Source of the DNA: Lachnospiraceae bacterium
GTDB taxonomy: Bacteria > Bacillota > Clostridia > Lachnospirales > Lachnospiraceae
Reading direction: 5' to 3'
Assembly (NCBI GenBank): GCA_022799755.1
Contig: JAAWOU010000019.1
Coordinates: 1 to 52,444, forward strand
Length of the DNA stretch: 52,444 bases
Shown: in pieces, positions 26,051-34,135 of the stretch
How positions within the stretch are numbered: the stretch's first letter is position 1
Layout of the letters: each line of letters begins with the position of its first letter
Made by a program: the position numbers and the translations under genes
The notes under the pieces: model-generated
Told to the model about the DNA's origin: nothing
Database searches by the model: none
What the model saw: the letters and a program-made list of their open reading frames with translations, nothing else

Positions 26051-29008
26051 ATGTATTCTTTTGAGAAGAAAACCATTGAAAGGATGGAGAAATTCGCATC
26101 CAGGCTGCACGAAAAGTATTACAGGCAGCTGCAGACGCTTTCCGCCAGCGCATACGTGACCAAAGAGCCGGTGCCCTTTGCGGAGAGATTGTCCGGGGAG
26201 GAGAAGAAGCTGGCGGTGGGAGATCACTGGGGGGATCTGTTTGACTGTGCCTGGATCCATTTTACCGGGGAGATTCCGGAGGGCTTTTGCCGGGAGGAGC
26301 TGGTGCTTTTGCTGGATGTCAGCGGAGAGGGGCTGTGCTGCGACAGGGAGGGAAATCCTGTGATCGGGCTGACCCACGGCAGCGTGGTCTGGGAGTACGG
26401 CTCCGTTCGCAAGCGCGTGGTGCCATTGACGCTTCTGCCGGAGGGGGACGGCACCGTGGACGTATGGGTGGATGCCGGGTGCAATGATCTGTTCGGCAAT
26501 TATGTGGAGAGCGGGAATCTGAAAGAGGCCGGCATTGCGAAATGCTACCCTCAGCTGCGGGCCCTGTACTATGATGTGTTCGTGCTGAAAGAGGCTTTCG
26601 AGAACCTGCCCCAGGGACCCAGGCGGTCTGCCATACTGAAATGCGTCAATGACGCCATGAATGTCATGTACGACTATACCGAGGAAGAGGCCGTAAAGGC
26701 CCGGGAGATCCTTGGAAAGGAGCTGGGCAAGCAGGGGGGAACGCCGTCTCTGACTGTGGACTTCATCGGCCATGCCCATATCGACCTTGCCTGGCTGTGG
26801 CCCATCCGGGAGACCATCCGCAAAGGCGCAAGGACATTTGCCACTGTGGACAAAATGATGGATCGGTTTGAGGACTACCGCTTTGGCTTCAGCCAGCCCC
26901 AGCTGCTGGAGTGGATGAAGAAATACTATCCGTCCATATTTGAAGCCATGAAGAAGCGTGTGGCAGAGGGCAAGGTGGAAGTACAGGGAGGCATGTGGGT
27001 GGAAGCCGACACGAACCTGGCGGGGGGAGAGTCCCTGGTGCGCCAGATTCTCTACGGAACCCGGTTCTGGAGAGAGGAGTTCGGCCAGGAGGTGGACAAT
27101 GTATGGCTGCCCGACGTATTCGGCTACTCCGCGGCTCTGCCTCAGATCATGGCAAAGAGCGGCATGAAATATTTCATGACCCAGAAGCTGTCATGGAATG
27201 AACATAATGACTTCCCCTACCACACTTTCCGGTGGAGAGGGCTGGACGGCTCCGAGGTGCTGGCCCATATGCTTCCGGAGGAGACTTACAACAGCCAGGC
27301 CTCCGCGGCCAGCATCCGTACCATAGAGAGGAAGTACCATGAAAAGGGCGTCTGTGAGGAGGCGCTGGCCCTGTTCGGCATCGGGGACGGCGGCGGAGGT
27401 CCCGGGACCTATCATCTGGAGAAGCTGGACCGCCTGAAGAATTTTGAGGGATTTTCTCCCGCCAGACAGCGCTTTGCCAGGGATTTCTTCCATGACATCG
27501 ATCACGACAGGGAGGAATACCCCTGCTGGAGCGGCGAGCTGTATCTGGAGAAGCACCGCGGCACCTACACTACCCAGGCCAGGAACAAGAAATACAACCG
27601 CCTGATGGAGCAGGCGCTGCGGGAGCTGGAGTACGCCTCCGTCCTGGGGATGCTCTACGCGGGAGAGGCATACCCCAAGGAGGAGCTGGACGAAATCTGG
27701 AAAGAGATGCTCCTGTTCCAGTTCCACGACATCATTCCGGGTTCTTCCATCAAGCGGGTTTACGATGAGTGTATCCCCCGCTACCAGGCCATGTACGATA
27801 GGGTGCGGCAGGAGACGGAGAGGATGTACGCTTCCGTGCTGCAGGGGACTAAGGCCGTGAACAGCCTTTCCTTTGGGAGAGAGGAGTATGTGGAGCATGA
27901 GGGCACATGGTATCTGGCAGATCTGCCTGCCATGGGATGCGCTGCCCTGACGCAGAAAGCCGAGGCCGGCCACGGGCTGTCCGTGGGAGCGGACTATATC
28001 GCCAACGAAAAGCTCCGCGTGACCTTTGACGAAAAGGGACATATCAGCTCTGTCTGGGACAGGGAGAATGAAAGGGAAGCGCTGGCGCCCGGAGCGGCGG
28101 CGAACATTCTGCAGGTGTACGACGACGAGGACGGCAACGCATGGGATATCGAGGTGTTCTATGACGAGAAAGCGCCCAGGGAATTTACACTGGTATCCCA
28201 GAGGACAGCCGTCGAGGGTGTGGACGCCGTGATGTATCAGGAGTATACTTACGGGAATTCCAGGCTGACCCAGAGAATCTTCCTGCGCCAGGGCAGAGGA
28301 TATGTGGAGTTTGACACCCATGCGGACTGGCATGAGAGACACCGCATGCTGCGGACCCAGTTCCCGGTGGACGTGATGACCGATGAGGTGACCTGCGACA
28401 TTCAGTTCGGGAGCCTGCGCCGCCCCACCACCAAGAACACCTCCTGGGACAGAGCCAGATTCGAGATCTGCGCCCATAAGTGGGTGGATCTGTCCAGGGA
28501 TGACTACGGCGTGGCGCTGATGAACGACTGCAAATACGGCCACAAGGTATTCGGCAATGTGCTGGATCTGGCGCTGCTTCGCAGCAGTGATTCCCCCGGA
28601 AAGCAGGCGGACGAGGGAGAGCATGACTTCCGCTATGGGCTGTATCCTCATGCGGGGAATGATCGGGCGGCGAAAGTGGAGCAGACAGCGCTTGCATTCA
28701 ACCATCCCGTGAAAGTATATGAGGGCACGGGAGCCGGCAGGCTGCCGGATAGCTTCCTGTCCCTGGACCGGGCGGGCGTAGAGATCACCGCGGTAAAGCG
28801 CGCCGAAGACGGAAATGCCGTCATTCTCAGGCTCAACGAGCGAAACGGCGTGAATACGGCCGTGACGCTGCAGCTGCCCGAGGCGGTGAAAGGCGCGTTC
28901 GCCTGCAACCTGATGGAACAGGAGCGGGAGGCGCTTGCCATGACAGGCGGCGGGCTTGCGCTTAGGCTGAAGCCTTTTGAGATTGTGACCATCGGGCTGG
29001 AAGTCTGA
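26051..29008 (+). CDS. Alpha-mannosidase, glycoside hydrolase family 38
   Basis: GH38 enzymes are zinc-dependent retaining alpha-mannosidases. The 985-residue protein has an N-terminal beta domain (about 1-220), then the catalytic barrel with metal ligands in GHAHIDLAWLW (His243, Asp245), the nucleophile Asp355 in VWLPDVFGYS, and a further ligand His in FQFHDIIPGSS. C-terminal beta-sandwich domains complete it. There is no signal peptide, so it should trim imported mannosides in the cytoplasm. AAAGGAGG precedes ATG 26051. It is divergent from the GntR/LacI regulator, which probably controls it. Confidence 0.95.
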   Translation: MYSFEKKTIERMEKFASRLHEKYYRQLQTLSASAYVTKEPVPFAERLSGEEKKLAVGDHWGDLFDCAWIHFTGEIPEGFCREELVLLLDVSGEGLCCDREGNPVIGLTHGSVVWEYGSVRKRVVPLTLLPEGDGTVDVWVDAGCNDLFGNYVESGNLKEAGIAKCYPQLRALYYDVFVLKEAFENLPQGPRRSAILKCVNDAMNVMYDYTEEEAVKAREILGKELGKQGGTPSLTVDFIGHAHIDLAWLWPIRETIRKGARTFATVDKMMDRFEDYRFGFSQPQLLEWMKKYYPSIFEAMKKRVAEGKVEVQGGMWVEADTNLAGGESLVRQILYGTRFWREEFGQEVDNVWLPDVFGYSAALPQIMAKSGMKYFMTQKLSWNEHNDFPYHTFRWRGLDGSEVLAHMLPEETYNSQASAASIRTIERKYHEKGVCEEALALFGIGDGGGGPGTYHLEKLDRLKNFEGFSPARQRFARDFFHDIDHDREEYPCWSGELYLEKHRGTYTTQARNKKYNRLMEQALRELEYASVLGMLYAGEAYPKEELDEIWKEMLLFQFHDIIPGSSIKRVYDECIPRYQAMYDRVRQETERMYASVLQGTKAVNSLSFGREEYVEHEGTWYLADLPAMGCAALTQKAEAGHGLSVGADYIANEKLRVTFDEKGHISSVWDRENEREALAPGAAANILQVYDDEDGNAWDIEVFYDEKAPREFTLVSQRTAVEGVDAVMYQEYTYGNSRLTQRIFLRQGRGYVEFDTHADWHERHRMLRTQFPVDVMTDEVTCDIQFGSLRRPTTKNTSWDRARFEICAHKWVDLSRDDYGVALMNDCKYGHKVFGNVLDLALLRSSDSPGKQADEGEHDFRYGLYPHAGNDRAAKVEQTALAFNHPVKVYEGTGAGRLPDSFLSLDRAGVEITAVKRAEDGNAVILRLNERNGVNTAVTLQLPEAVKGAFACNLMEQEREALAMTGGGLALRLKPFEIVTIGLEV

Positions 29009-29067
29009 TGGGAAGAGGACTTGTACTGATATAGAGACAGCTTTGAAAGCAAAGCGAGACAGACGCA

Positions 29068-29095
29068 CGGCGGCAGGGAGAGATTCCTGCCGCCG
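29068..29095 (+). terminator. Terminator of the GH38 gene
   Basis: A 10-bp stem (CGGCGGCAGG / CCTGCCGCCG) with an 8-base loop is followed by ATTTTGTAGGTTTT. Confidence 0.8.
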
Positions 29096-29419
29096 ATTTT
29101 GTAGGTTTTACGCCCGTCTTATGAAAGCAATGGCACCGCGAATTCTCAATTTTGATCCGTAATAAAGAGTCCCGAATTCATTCGTTCATACCCTCCCCGG
29201 ATTGCTGTATGATTACAGAGCAAAAGAAAGTTATTTTTGCCTTGGTAGGATTTGGCTGTGAAAGAAAGGGACAGGATATAGTTTATGAGGTTATGAATAT
29301 ACAGCAAAATATTACACCTTATCGGTTTGACATGTAAGGCTGGTGCCGCAGAGAGTCTTGAAATTGCAATGGAATGGGCTGTAAAGAATCGGGAACAGTC
29401 AGCGGCCATAGTGGAGATA
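29096..29419 (+). other. AT-rich intergenic stretch, possible coding remnant
   Basis: No intact gene is supported. From about 29337 a plus-strand frame ending at TAG 29440-29442 reads KAGAAESLEIAMEWAVKNRE and on to EILFRICNQ, which has the helical, charged pattern of a real protein C-terminus but has no start codon with a ribosome site. A 61-residue ORF at 29152-29337 has none either. The lower GC content matches the neighbouring Rpn gene, so the stretch may have arrived with it. Confidence 0.3.
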
Positions 29420-30343
29420 CTATTCAGAATCTGTAATCAGTAGGTGATATTCTTTGAGTAGTTCCTGCTGGAATGCATGGTCGGTGGTGGAACGGAAAAA
29501 GTCATCTATCCGTCCATCTGAATGAAGAAGTTGTGCAAGCTTATTAATTTGTTCGGTAGCTTGTTCAATCCCTTTTTTATGCCCCTGTTTATTTCCTTCA
29601 CGAATGAGAGATGCTTGGTCATGCTCATAACGTTCCCTGGCCTCGCACTGGAGTCGGATCTTTTCCTCTGCAGAGAGCTGGTACATCGTGATGGCAGTAT
29701 TTTTGATAGTTTCTGAATTTCGAGCCAGCATATGAATCTCCTCCCATGTGGTGGCAGAAAATAGTTTTGCCCACGGATATAGCTCGGAGGAACATACTTC
29801 TTCCGAGACATTCTCCAATTGGTTTAAGCATAACATACGAAGCGAGAAGTTTCTAGTAAAAACATGAAGATTTTTTTGATTCATCATCAGATACTCGCTG
29901 TAAAATTCGTCTACACCTGGAAAAGGGGGATGGGGCAGTATTCCGATATGTACGGAGGGAAGAATCTGGTCGTAATCAGCGCCTTTGCTCAGATTAGAAA
30001 AGAGCCTGCACAGATAGAGAAGGGAACGATTTGGCCAGAAAGCAAGAGACCCCATCTGCATCTCCAGATTAATAAGCCTGTTATTGTTTAGGAGAATTCG
30101 GATATCCATGATGACGGTTTTGGATCCAAAGGATTCTCCTAAAATGATAGGATTTATGATGACACAGGAAGAGATATCTTTATAAGGAATATCAAGGAGT
30201 GCAGCGATTAGGTGCTTTAGGCCATTATTATTTTCTTGCAGGACGGCCCGGAACATATAATCATTGGTCAGGGAATAGGGAAGTTTGCCGGATGCTGGGA
30301 AAACGGAAAGTTCAGAGTTTTTAAGAGGTTGATTGTGTGGCAT
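29420..30343 (-). CDS. Rpn-family recombination-promoting nuclease / PD-(D/E)XK transposase-like protein
   Basis: A 307-residue protein of the Rpn (YhgA-like) group, whose members are DNA endonucleases that raise recombination. The N-terminal part has SLTNDYMFRAVLQENNNGLK, and the nuclease core has VIMDIRILLNNNRLINLEMQ, with the Asp and Glu-x-Gln pattern of the PD-(D/E)XK fold. A C-terminal coiled region (about 215-280) is rich in Glu and Lys. AAAGGAG precedes ATG 30343. Base composition is clearly more AT-rich than the glycosidase genes on each side, which points to transfer. A truncated relative lies at 33791-34135. Confidence 0.85.
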   Translation of the reverse strand: MPHNQPLKNSELSVFPASGKLPYSLTNDYMFRAVLQENNNGLKHLIAALLDIPYKDISSCVIINPIILGESFGSKTVIMDIRILLNNNRLINLEMQMGSLAFWPNRSLLYLCRLFSNLSKGADYDQILPSVHIGILPHPPFPGVDEFYSEYLMMNQKNLHVFTRNFSLRMLCLNQLENVSEEVCSSELYPWAKLFSATTWEEIHMLARNSETIKNTAITMYQLSAEEKIRLQCEARERYEHDQASLIREGNKQGHKKGIEQATEQINKLAQLLHSDGRIDDFFRSTTDHAFQQELLKEYHLLITDSE

Positions 30344-30370
30344 AAAGAATCTCCTTTCGAAAAGATGATA

Positions 30371-30399
30371 AAATAGTGTAGAAATAAGCTGATGACAAT
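30371..30399 (-). promoter_or_regulatory. Promoter of the Rpn gene
   Basis: On the minus strand TTGTCA (30399-30394) and TATTTT (30376-30371) are 17 bases apart, 28 bases before the start. Confidence 0.5.
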
Positions 30400-30507
30400 C
30401 AAAGAATAGCGCTTTGAAATCTAGTAAAATAGATAATATGATAATAACATAGGTATTGGTAAAGATGCAATATGTATTATGCGTCCAAACGCGCTAAAAT
30501 CCCCGAA

Positions 30508-30536
30508 TTGACGGACAGGAAAAGACGTGGTAAACT
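30508..30536 (+). promoter_or_regulatory. Promoter of the GH92 gene
   Basis: TTGACG (30508-30513) and TAAACT (30531-30536) are 17 bases apart, 23 bases before ATG 30560. No copy of the 14-bp operator is visible here. Confidence 0.55.
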
Positions 30537-30559
30537 GTACAGATATAGGGGGTATCAAT

Positions 30560-32767
30560 ATGGAAAATCATCAGTACGTCAATACCATCGTGGGAGCCGT
30601 TGCGGACATTCCGGACTGCTATACCGGCTCAATCCCCGCAGGCGGGGGCAAAACCTATCCGGGAGCCTGCGCCCCCTGGGGCGCCGTCCAGTTCAGTCCT
30701 GACACCGTCACCGGCGGCGACAACGGCCCCGGGTACAGCTACCGCAATACTGCCATTGAAGGCTTTGGCATCAACCATCTTTCCGGCATCGGCTGGTATG
30801 GGGATCTGGGGAATTTCCAGGTCATGCCGGTGGTCGGAGAGGTGCCTTTCCACAGCGCCTTAAACGCCCACTGCAGATACTGCCCGGGGACGCCCGGCCG
30901 GGAATCGGAATTTTCTCATGACACCGAACTGACCCAGGCGGGGCACTATGGTGTGACGCTGTCGAGGTATCACATCCGGGTGGAAACAACGGCTTCCACT
31001 CACTGCGGCATTATGCGGATGGTTTTCCCCGAGACGGACAAAGCCCGGGTCCTGATCGACCTGGCCCGGCGCATCGGGGGATATTCGGAATGGCAAGAAA
31101 TTCGGGTGGTGGATAAGCAGACCATTGAGGGGAGCATATACTGTCCGTATACTGCAGGAGGCTGGGGCCACGGAGACGGCCATGTGACCTACACACTGCA
31201 TTTTTACGCCAAGTTCAGCCGTCCCTTTGAAAAGCACGGTGTGTGGGAAAGCGGGAAAGATCTGGGACCCAGGACGGACTACAGGGGGGAAACCAGCGGC
31301 TTTTACGCGGAATACGCCGCCGAAGAGGGAGAGGAAATCCTCTTGAAAGCGGGTATTTCCTATGTGAGTATCGAAAACGCCAGAGAGAACCTGGAGACGG
31401 AGGCTCCCCACTGGGACTTTGACCGGTATGTGAGGGAGGTGCAGGAGGCATGGGACGTTCAGCTTTCGGCAGTACAGGCCTCAGGGCTGGAAAAGGACAA
31501 AGAGAAATTCTATACCTGTCTGTACCATGTGTTTCTGGACCCGCGCATTTACACGGACTGCAACGGAGAATTCCTGGCTCCCGACGGAAAAGTCCAAAAG
31601 ACAGGCGACTACCTGTGCCGCACGGTTTTCAGCGGATGGGACGTGTACCGCAGCGAGTTTCCGCTGCTGACCCTGATCCAGCCCGAGGCGGTCAACGACA
31701 TGGTCTGTTCCCTGCTCCAGAGTGCGGAACACAACCATGGCCCTTTCCCCAGATGGGAGATGTTCGGCATTGAGACAGGCTGTATGGTGGGGGACCCCGG
31801 TGCCATCGTCACGGCGGACGCTTACTGCAAGGGCATCCGCAACTATGACGTTCAGAAAGCCTGGGAAATCTGTCGGGATACGGTTACCGGCAGATATCCG
31901 GACCGCAGCGGCAGAGAGGACATGCAGAAATACGGCTACATTCCGGAAGACATTTCCCGGACTTTGGAAAATGCGTTCTGCGATTGGTGCGTCAGCCGGT
32001 TTGCCAAAGCGGCTGGGCACATGGAGGATGCGGAAAAGCTGGAAGAGCAGTCCCGTAATTACCGCAATATATTCGATCCGGAGACCGGCTGGGCGCGCCG
32101 GAAGGACGCCCGGGGGAACTGGATGGAGACCGGCGGACTTTATGACGAGCGGGGGTGTGTGGAAAGCAATATTTTTCAGCAGAGCTGGTTTGTTCCCCAC
32201 GATATCCCCGGGCTCATCAAGCTCATGGGCGGGGAGGAGGCATTCTGTGAGCGGCTGGAAAAATTCCTGTCCCAGGCGGACTTTAGCGCCCTGTGGAATG
32301 ATGATTATAACCATTCCAATGAGCCCTGTCATACCGTGGCCCATCTGTTCAACTACGCCGGGAAACCCTGGCGGACCCAGTACTGGGTGCGGCGGATCCA
32401 GAACGAGGCGTATCACGAAGGGCCTTTCGGCTACTGCGGCAACGAGGACGTGGGGCAGATGTCAGCCTGGTTTGTGCTGACGGCCTTGGGCTTCCATTCC
32501 ACTGTGGCTGCCAGCGGGCGCTTTGACTTAAATACGCCGTATTTTCGGAAGCAGACAGTGAAACTGGAACCGAAATACCACAGCTGTGTCGTTTCCAACA
32601 CGCTGACCATTGAAACGGACTGCGATCCCGGGGAAAACTGGTACATCCGGGGCGTCACTTTAAACGGGAAGCCTGTGGAGCGTCCCTTTGTCACTTACCA
32701 GGAGCTGACGGCAGGGGGCGTGCTTCGGTATGAGCTGTCGGCCGAACCCGTTGGCTGGCTTTCCTGA
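30560..32767 (+). CDS. Glycoside hydrolase family 92 alpha-mannosidase
   Basis: GH92 enzymes are calcium-dependent inverting exo-alpha-mannosidases, mostly alpha-1,2, best known from Bacteroides N-glycan and yeast mannan loci. The 735-residue protein keeps family blocks at both ends: the N-terminal VGAVADIPDCYTGSIPAGGG and CAPWGAVQFSPDT, and the C-terminal NEPCHTVAHLFNYAG and CGNEDVGQMSAWFVLTALGF. No signal peptide is present, whereas many Bacteroides members are exported. The start at 30560 follows AGGGGG; the ATG at 30527 overlaps the promoter. It lies 91 bases upstream of the epimerase gene and is probably co-transcribed with it. Confidence 0.95.
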   Translation: MENHQYVNTIVGAVADIPDCYTGSIPAGGGKTYPGACAPWGAVQFSPDTVTGGDNGPGYSYRNTAIEGFGINHLSGIGWYGDLGNFQVMPVVGEVPFHSALNAHCRYCPGTPGRESEFSHDTELTQAGHYGVTLSRYHIRVETTASTHCGIMRMVFPETDKARVLIDLARRIGGYSEWQEIRVVDKQTIEGSIYCPYTAGGWGHGDGHVTYTLHFYAKFSRPFEKHGVWESGKDLGPRTDYRGETSGFYAEYAAEEGEEILLKAGISYVSIENARENLETEAPHWDFDRYVREVQEAWDVQLSAVQASGLEKDKEKFYTCLYHVFLDPRIYTDCNGEFLAPDGKVQKTGDYLCRTVFSGWDVYRSEFPLLTLIQPEAVNDMVCSLLQSAEHNHGPFPRWEMFGIETGCMVGDPGAIVTADAYCKGIRNYDVQKAWEICRDTVTGRYPDRSGREDMQKYGYIPEDISRTLENAFCDWCVSRFAKAAGHMEDAEKLEEQSRNYRNIFDPETGWARRKDARGNWMETGGLYDERGCVESNIFQQSWFVPHDIPGLIKLMGGEEAFCERLEKFLSQADFSALWNDDYNHSNEPCHTVAHLFNYAGKPWRTQYWVRRIQNEAYHEGPFGYCGNEDVGQMSAWFVLTALGFHSTVAASGRFDLNTPYFRKQTVKLEPKYHSCVVSNTLTIETDCDPGENWYIRGVTLNGKPVERPFVTYQELTAGGVLRYELSAEPVGWLS

Positions 32768-32779
32768 GAAATATCAATA

Positions 32780-32835
32780 GCAAATTTAAAACAGTGTCTG
32801 CCCATGTCCGGGTGCCGGGCGGGGCAGACACGGAA
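32780..32835 (+). repeat. Leader repeat ahead of the epimerase gene (short copy)
   Basis: GCAAATTTAAAACAGTGT is followed by an inverted repeat GTGTCTGCCC (32794-32803) / GGGCAGACAC (32822-32831) around an 18-base loop, then GGAAC. The same blocks occur at 43294-43412. It ends 10-15 bases before the ribosome binding site of the epimerase gene. Confidence 0.75.
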
Positions 32836-32858
32836 CCGGAAATAGAGGAGGAAAACAA

Positions 32859-33539
32859 ATGCAGTTTGATCTGACTGCCTCCATGATGTGTGCCAATTAC
32901 GGCAATCTGGAGCGGGAAGTAAAGAATCTGGAAGAGGGTGGTATCGACTCTTTCCATATCGATATCATGGACGGACGCTATGTGCCGAATTTCGCCATGT
33001 CCCTGAACGACATGGCCTACATTGCATCCGCCTCAAAAAAGCCCATGGATGTACATCTGATGATCGAGCATCCCAACAATAATATAGAAATCTTCTTGCA
33101 CAAATTGCGCAGGGGGGACACGGTCTACATCCATCCGGAGGCGGAATATCATCCCTCCACCACCCTCCAGAAGATCATCGATGCGGGAATGATCCCCGGC
33201 ATTGCCATTAATCCGGGGACCAGCATAGAGAATGTATACGAGATGCTGCGGATTGTGAAAAAGGTTCTCGTGATGTCGGTAAACCCAGGCAACGCAGGAC
33301 AAATGTATCTTCCCTATGTGGGGGAGAAGATCGCGAGGCTGCTTTCCATGAAGCACAGCATGGGCTTCAAAGCATACTGGGACGGAGCCTGCAGTGCGGA
33401 TAAGATACAAAAGTTTGCCCCTATGGGAATGGACGGTTTTGTGCTGGGCACCACCATGCTCTTCGGCAAGGGCAGGCCCTATGGGGAGGTCATTGCGGAA
33501 ATACGGAGTATGGGATTTGACAGCCGCCGGCATTCATAG
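32859..33539 (+). CDS. Ribulose-phosphate 3-epimerase family protein (possible hexulose-phosphate epimerase)
   Basis: A 226-residue TIM-barrel protein of the Rpe/AlsE superfamily, which inverts carbon 3 of ketose phosphates using two aspartates and a divalent metal. The motifs are FHIDIMDGRYVPNF (His33, Asp35), DVHLMIEH (His66), MSVNPGNAGQ and WDGACS (Asp175). The last two differ from standard Rpe (VNPGFGGQ, VDGG), so a different substrate such as allulose-6-phosphate is possible. AGAGGAGG precedes the start. Its place after the GH92 gene suggests a role in processing a sugar released from the imported glycan. Confidence 0.85.
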   Translation: MQFDLTASMMCANYGNLEREVKNLEEGGIDSFHIDIMDGRYVPNFAMSLNDMAYIASASKKPMDVHLMIEHPNNNIEIFLHKLRRGDTVYIHPEAEYHPSTTLQKIIDAGMIPGIAINPGTSIENVYEMLRIVKKVLVMSVNPGNAGQMYLPYVGEKIARLLSMKHSMGFKAYWDGACSADKIQKFAPMGMDGFVLGTTMLFGKGRPYGEVIAEIRSMGFDSRRHS

Positions 33540-33644
33540 ACAGGCATCTGGGGATGCTGACCGGCGCAGGCGCCCCATCCGTTTCGGTCTGCGTATTCCT
33601 CCGACTTACGGAGAATCGTCTGGTTGATTTGAATTGACAAATGT

Positions 33645-33667
33645 GAGTCTGACTATCAGTCAGACTC
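33645..33667 (+). terminator. Terminator after the epimerase gene
   Basis: The 10-bp stem GAGTCTGACT / AGTCAGACTC with a 3-base loop is followed by TTTTGACTTT. The gap 33668-33790 shows nothing further. Confidence 0.85.
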
Positions 33668-33790
33668 TTTTGACTTTAATGGATTATTATATTTTGGATC
33701 ATTTTACAATAGAGGATTTGCAGGAGCGCTTTGGGAGTTTGGTATTCGGATGCCAAGAAATGCTATTAGATTATTAAATTGTTTCTGCGA

Positions 33791-34135
33791 TTATGCTAGG
33801 TGCATCACCTCGGCTTCAAGCTTCTTTAATTCATCGAATGATAATGCTGGCACACATAAACCAATTTCCTCCAGTGACAACTTTCCCATTTTTATCAACC
33901 TTTCGGCTGTTTCTCTGTCTTTATCGCGAGTAATCTTATCAGTAAGAGTATTTTCCACATCTTTCCAATATGTTTTCATTATCTGCTCATCATTAAATAA
34001 ACTCATCATAATCGTCACTACCTCCACTTCTCTGTTCATCAGATATTCTTTTAAGACGTTCCTATTCTTGCAAATACGGATTGTTTCTCTAACTGTCGAC
34101 TCTCGTTCTGAAGCTCTCGCAACGAGGAAAGATGA
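33791..34135 (-). pseudogene. C-terminal remnant of an Rpn-family nuclease gene
   Basis: The minus-strand frame encodes ESTVRETIRICKNRNVLKEY, then EVVTIMMSLFNDEQIMKTY, and ends KLSLEEIGLCVPALSFDELK, a C-terminal region common to clostridial Rpn-type nucleases. The whole nuclease core is missing. The frame opens directly behind the stop codon of the GH78 gene (34136-34138), with no bases between and in the same frame, so the 5' part was lost at that junction. ATG 34039 could start an 82-residue product, but no ribosome site supports it. Confidence 0.7.

Noticed and set aside
27191..29068. Long minus-strand open frame of 625 codons
   Set aside because: Antisense shadow of the GH38 gene with no ribosome site or domain.
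29152..29337. 61-codon plus-strand ORF
   Set aside because: No ribosome binding site, no recognisable domain, and its composition fits intergenic AT-rich DNA.
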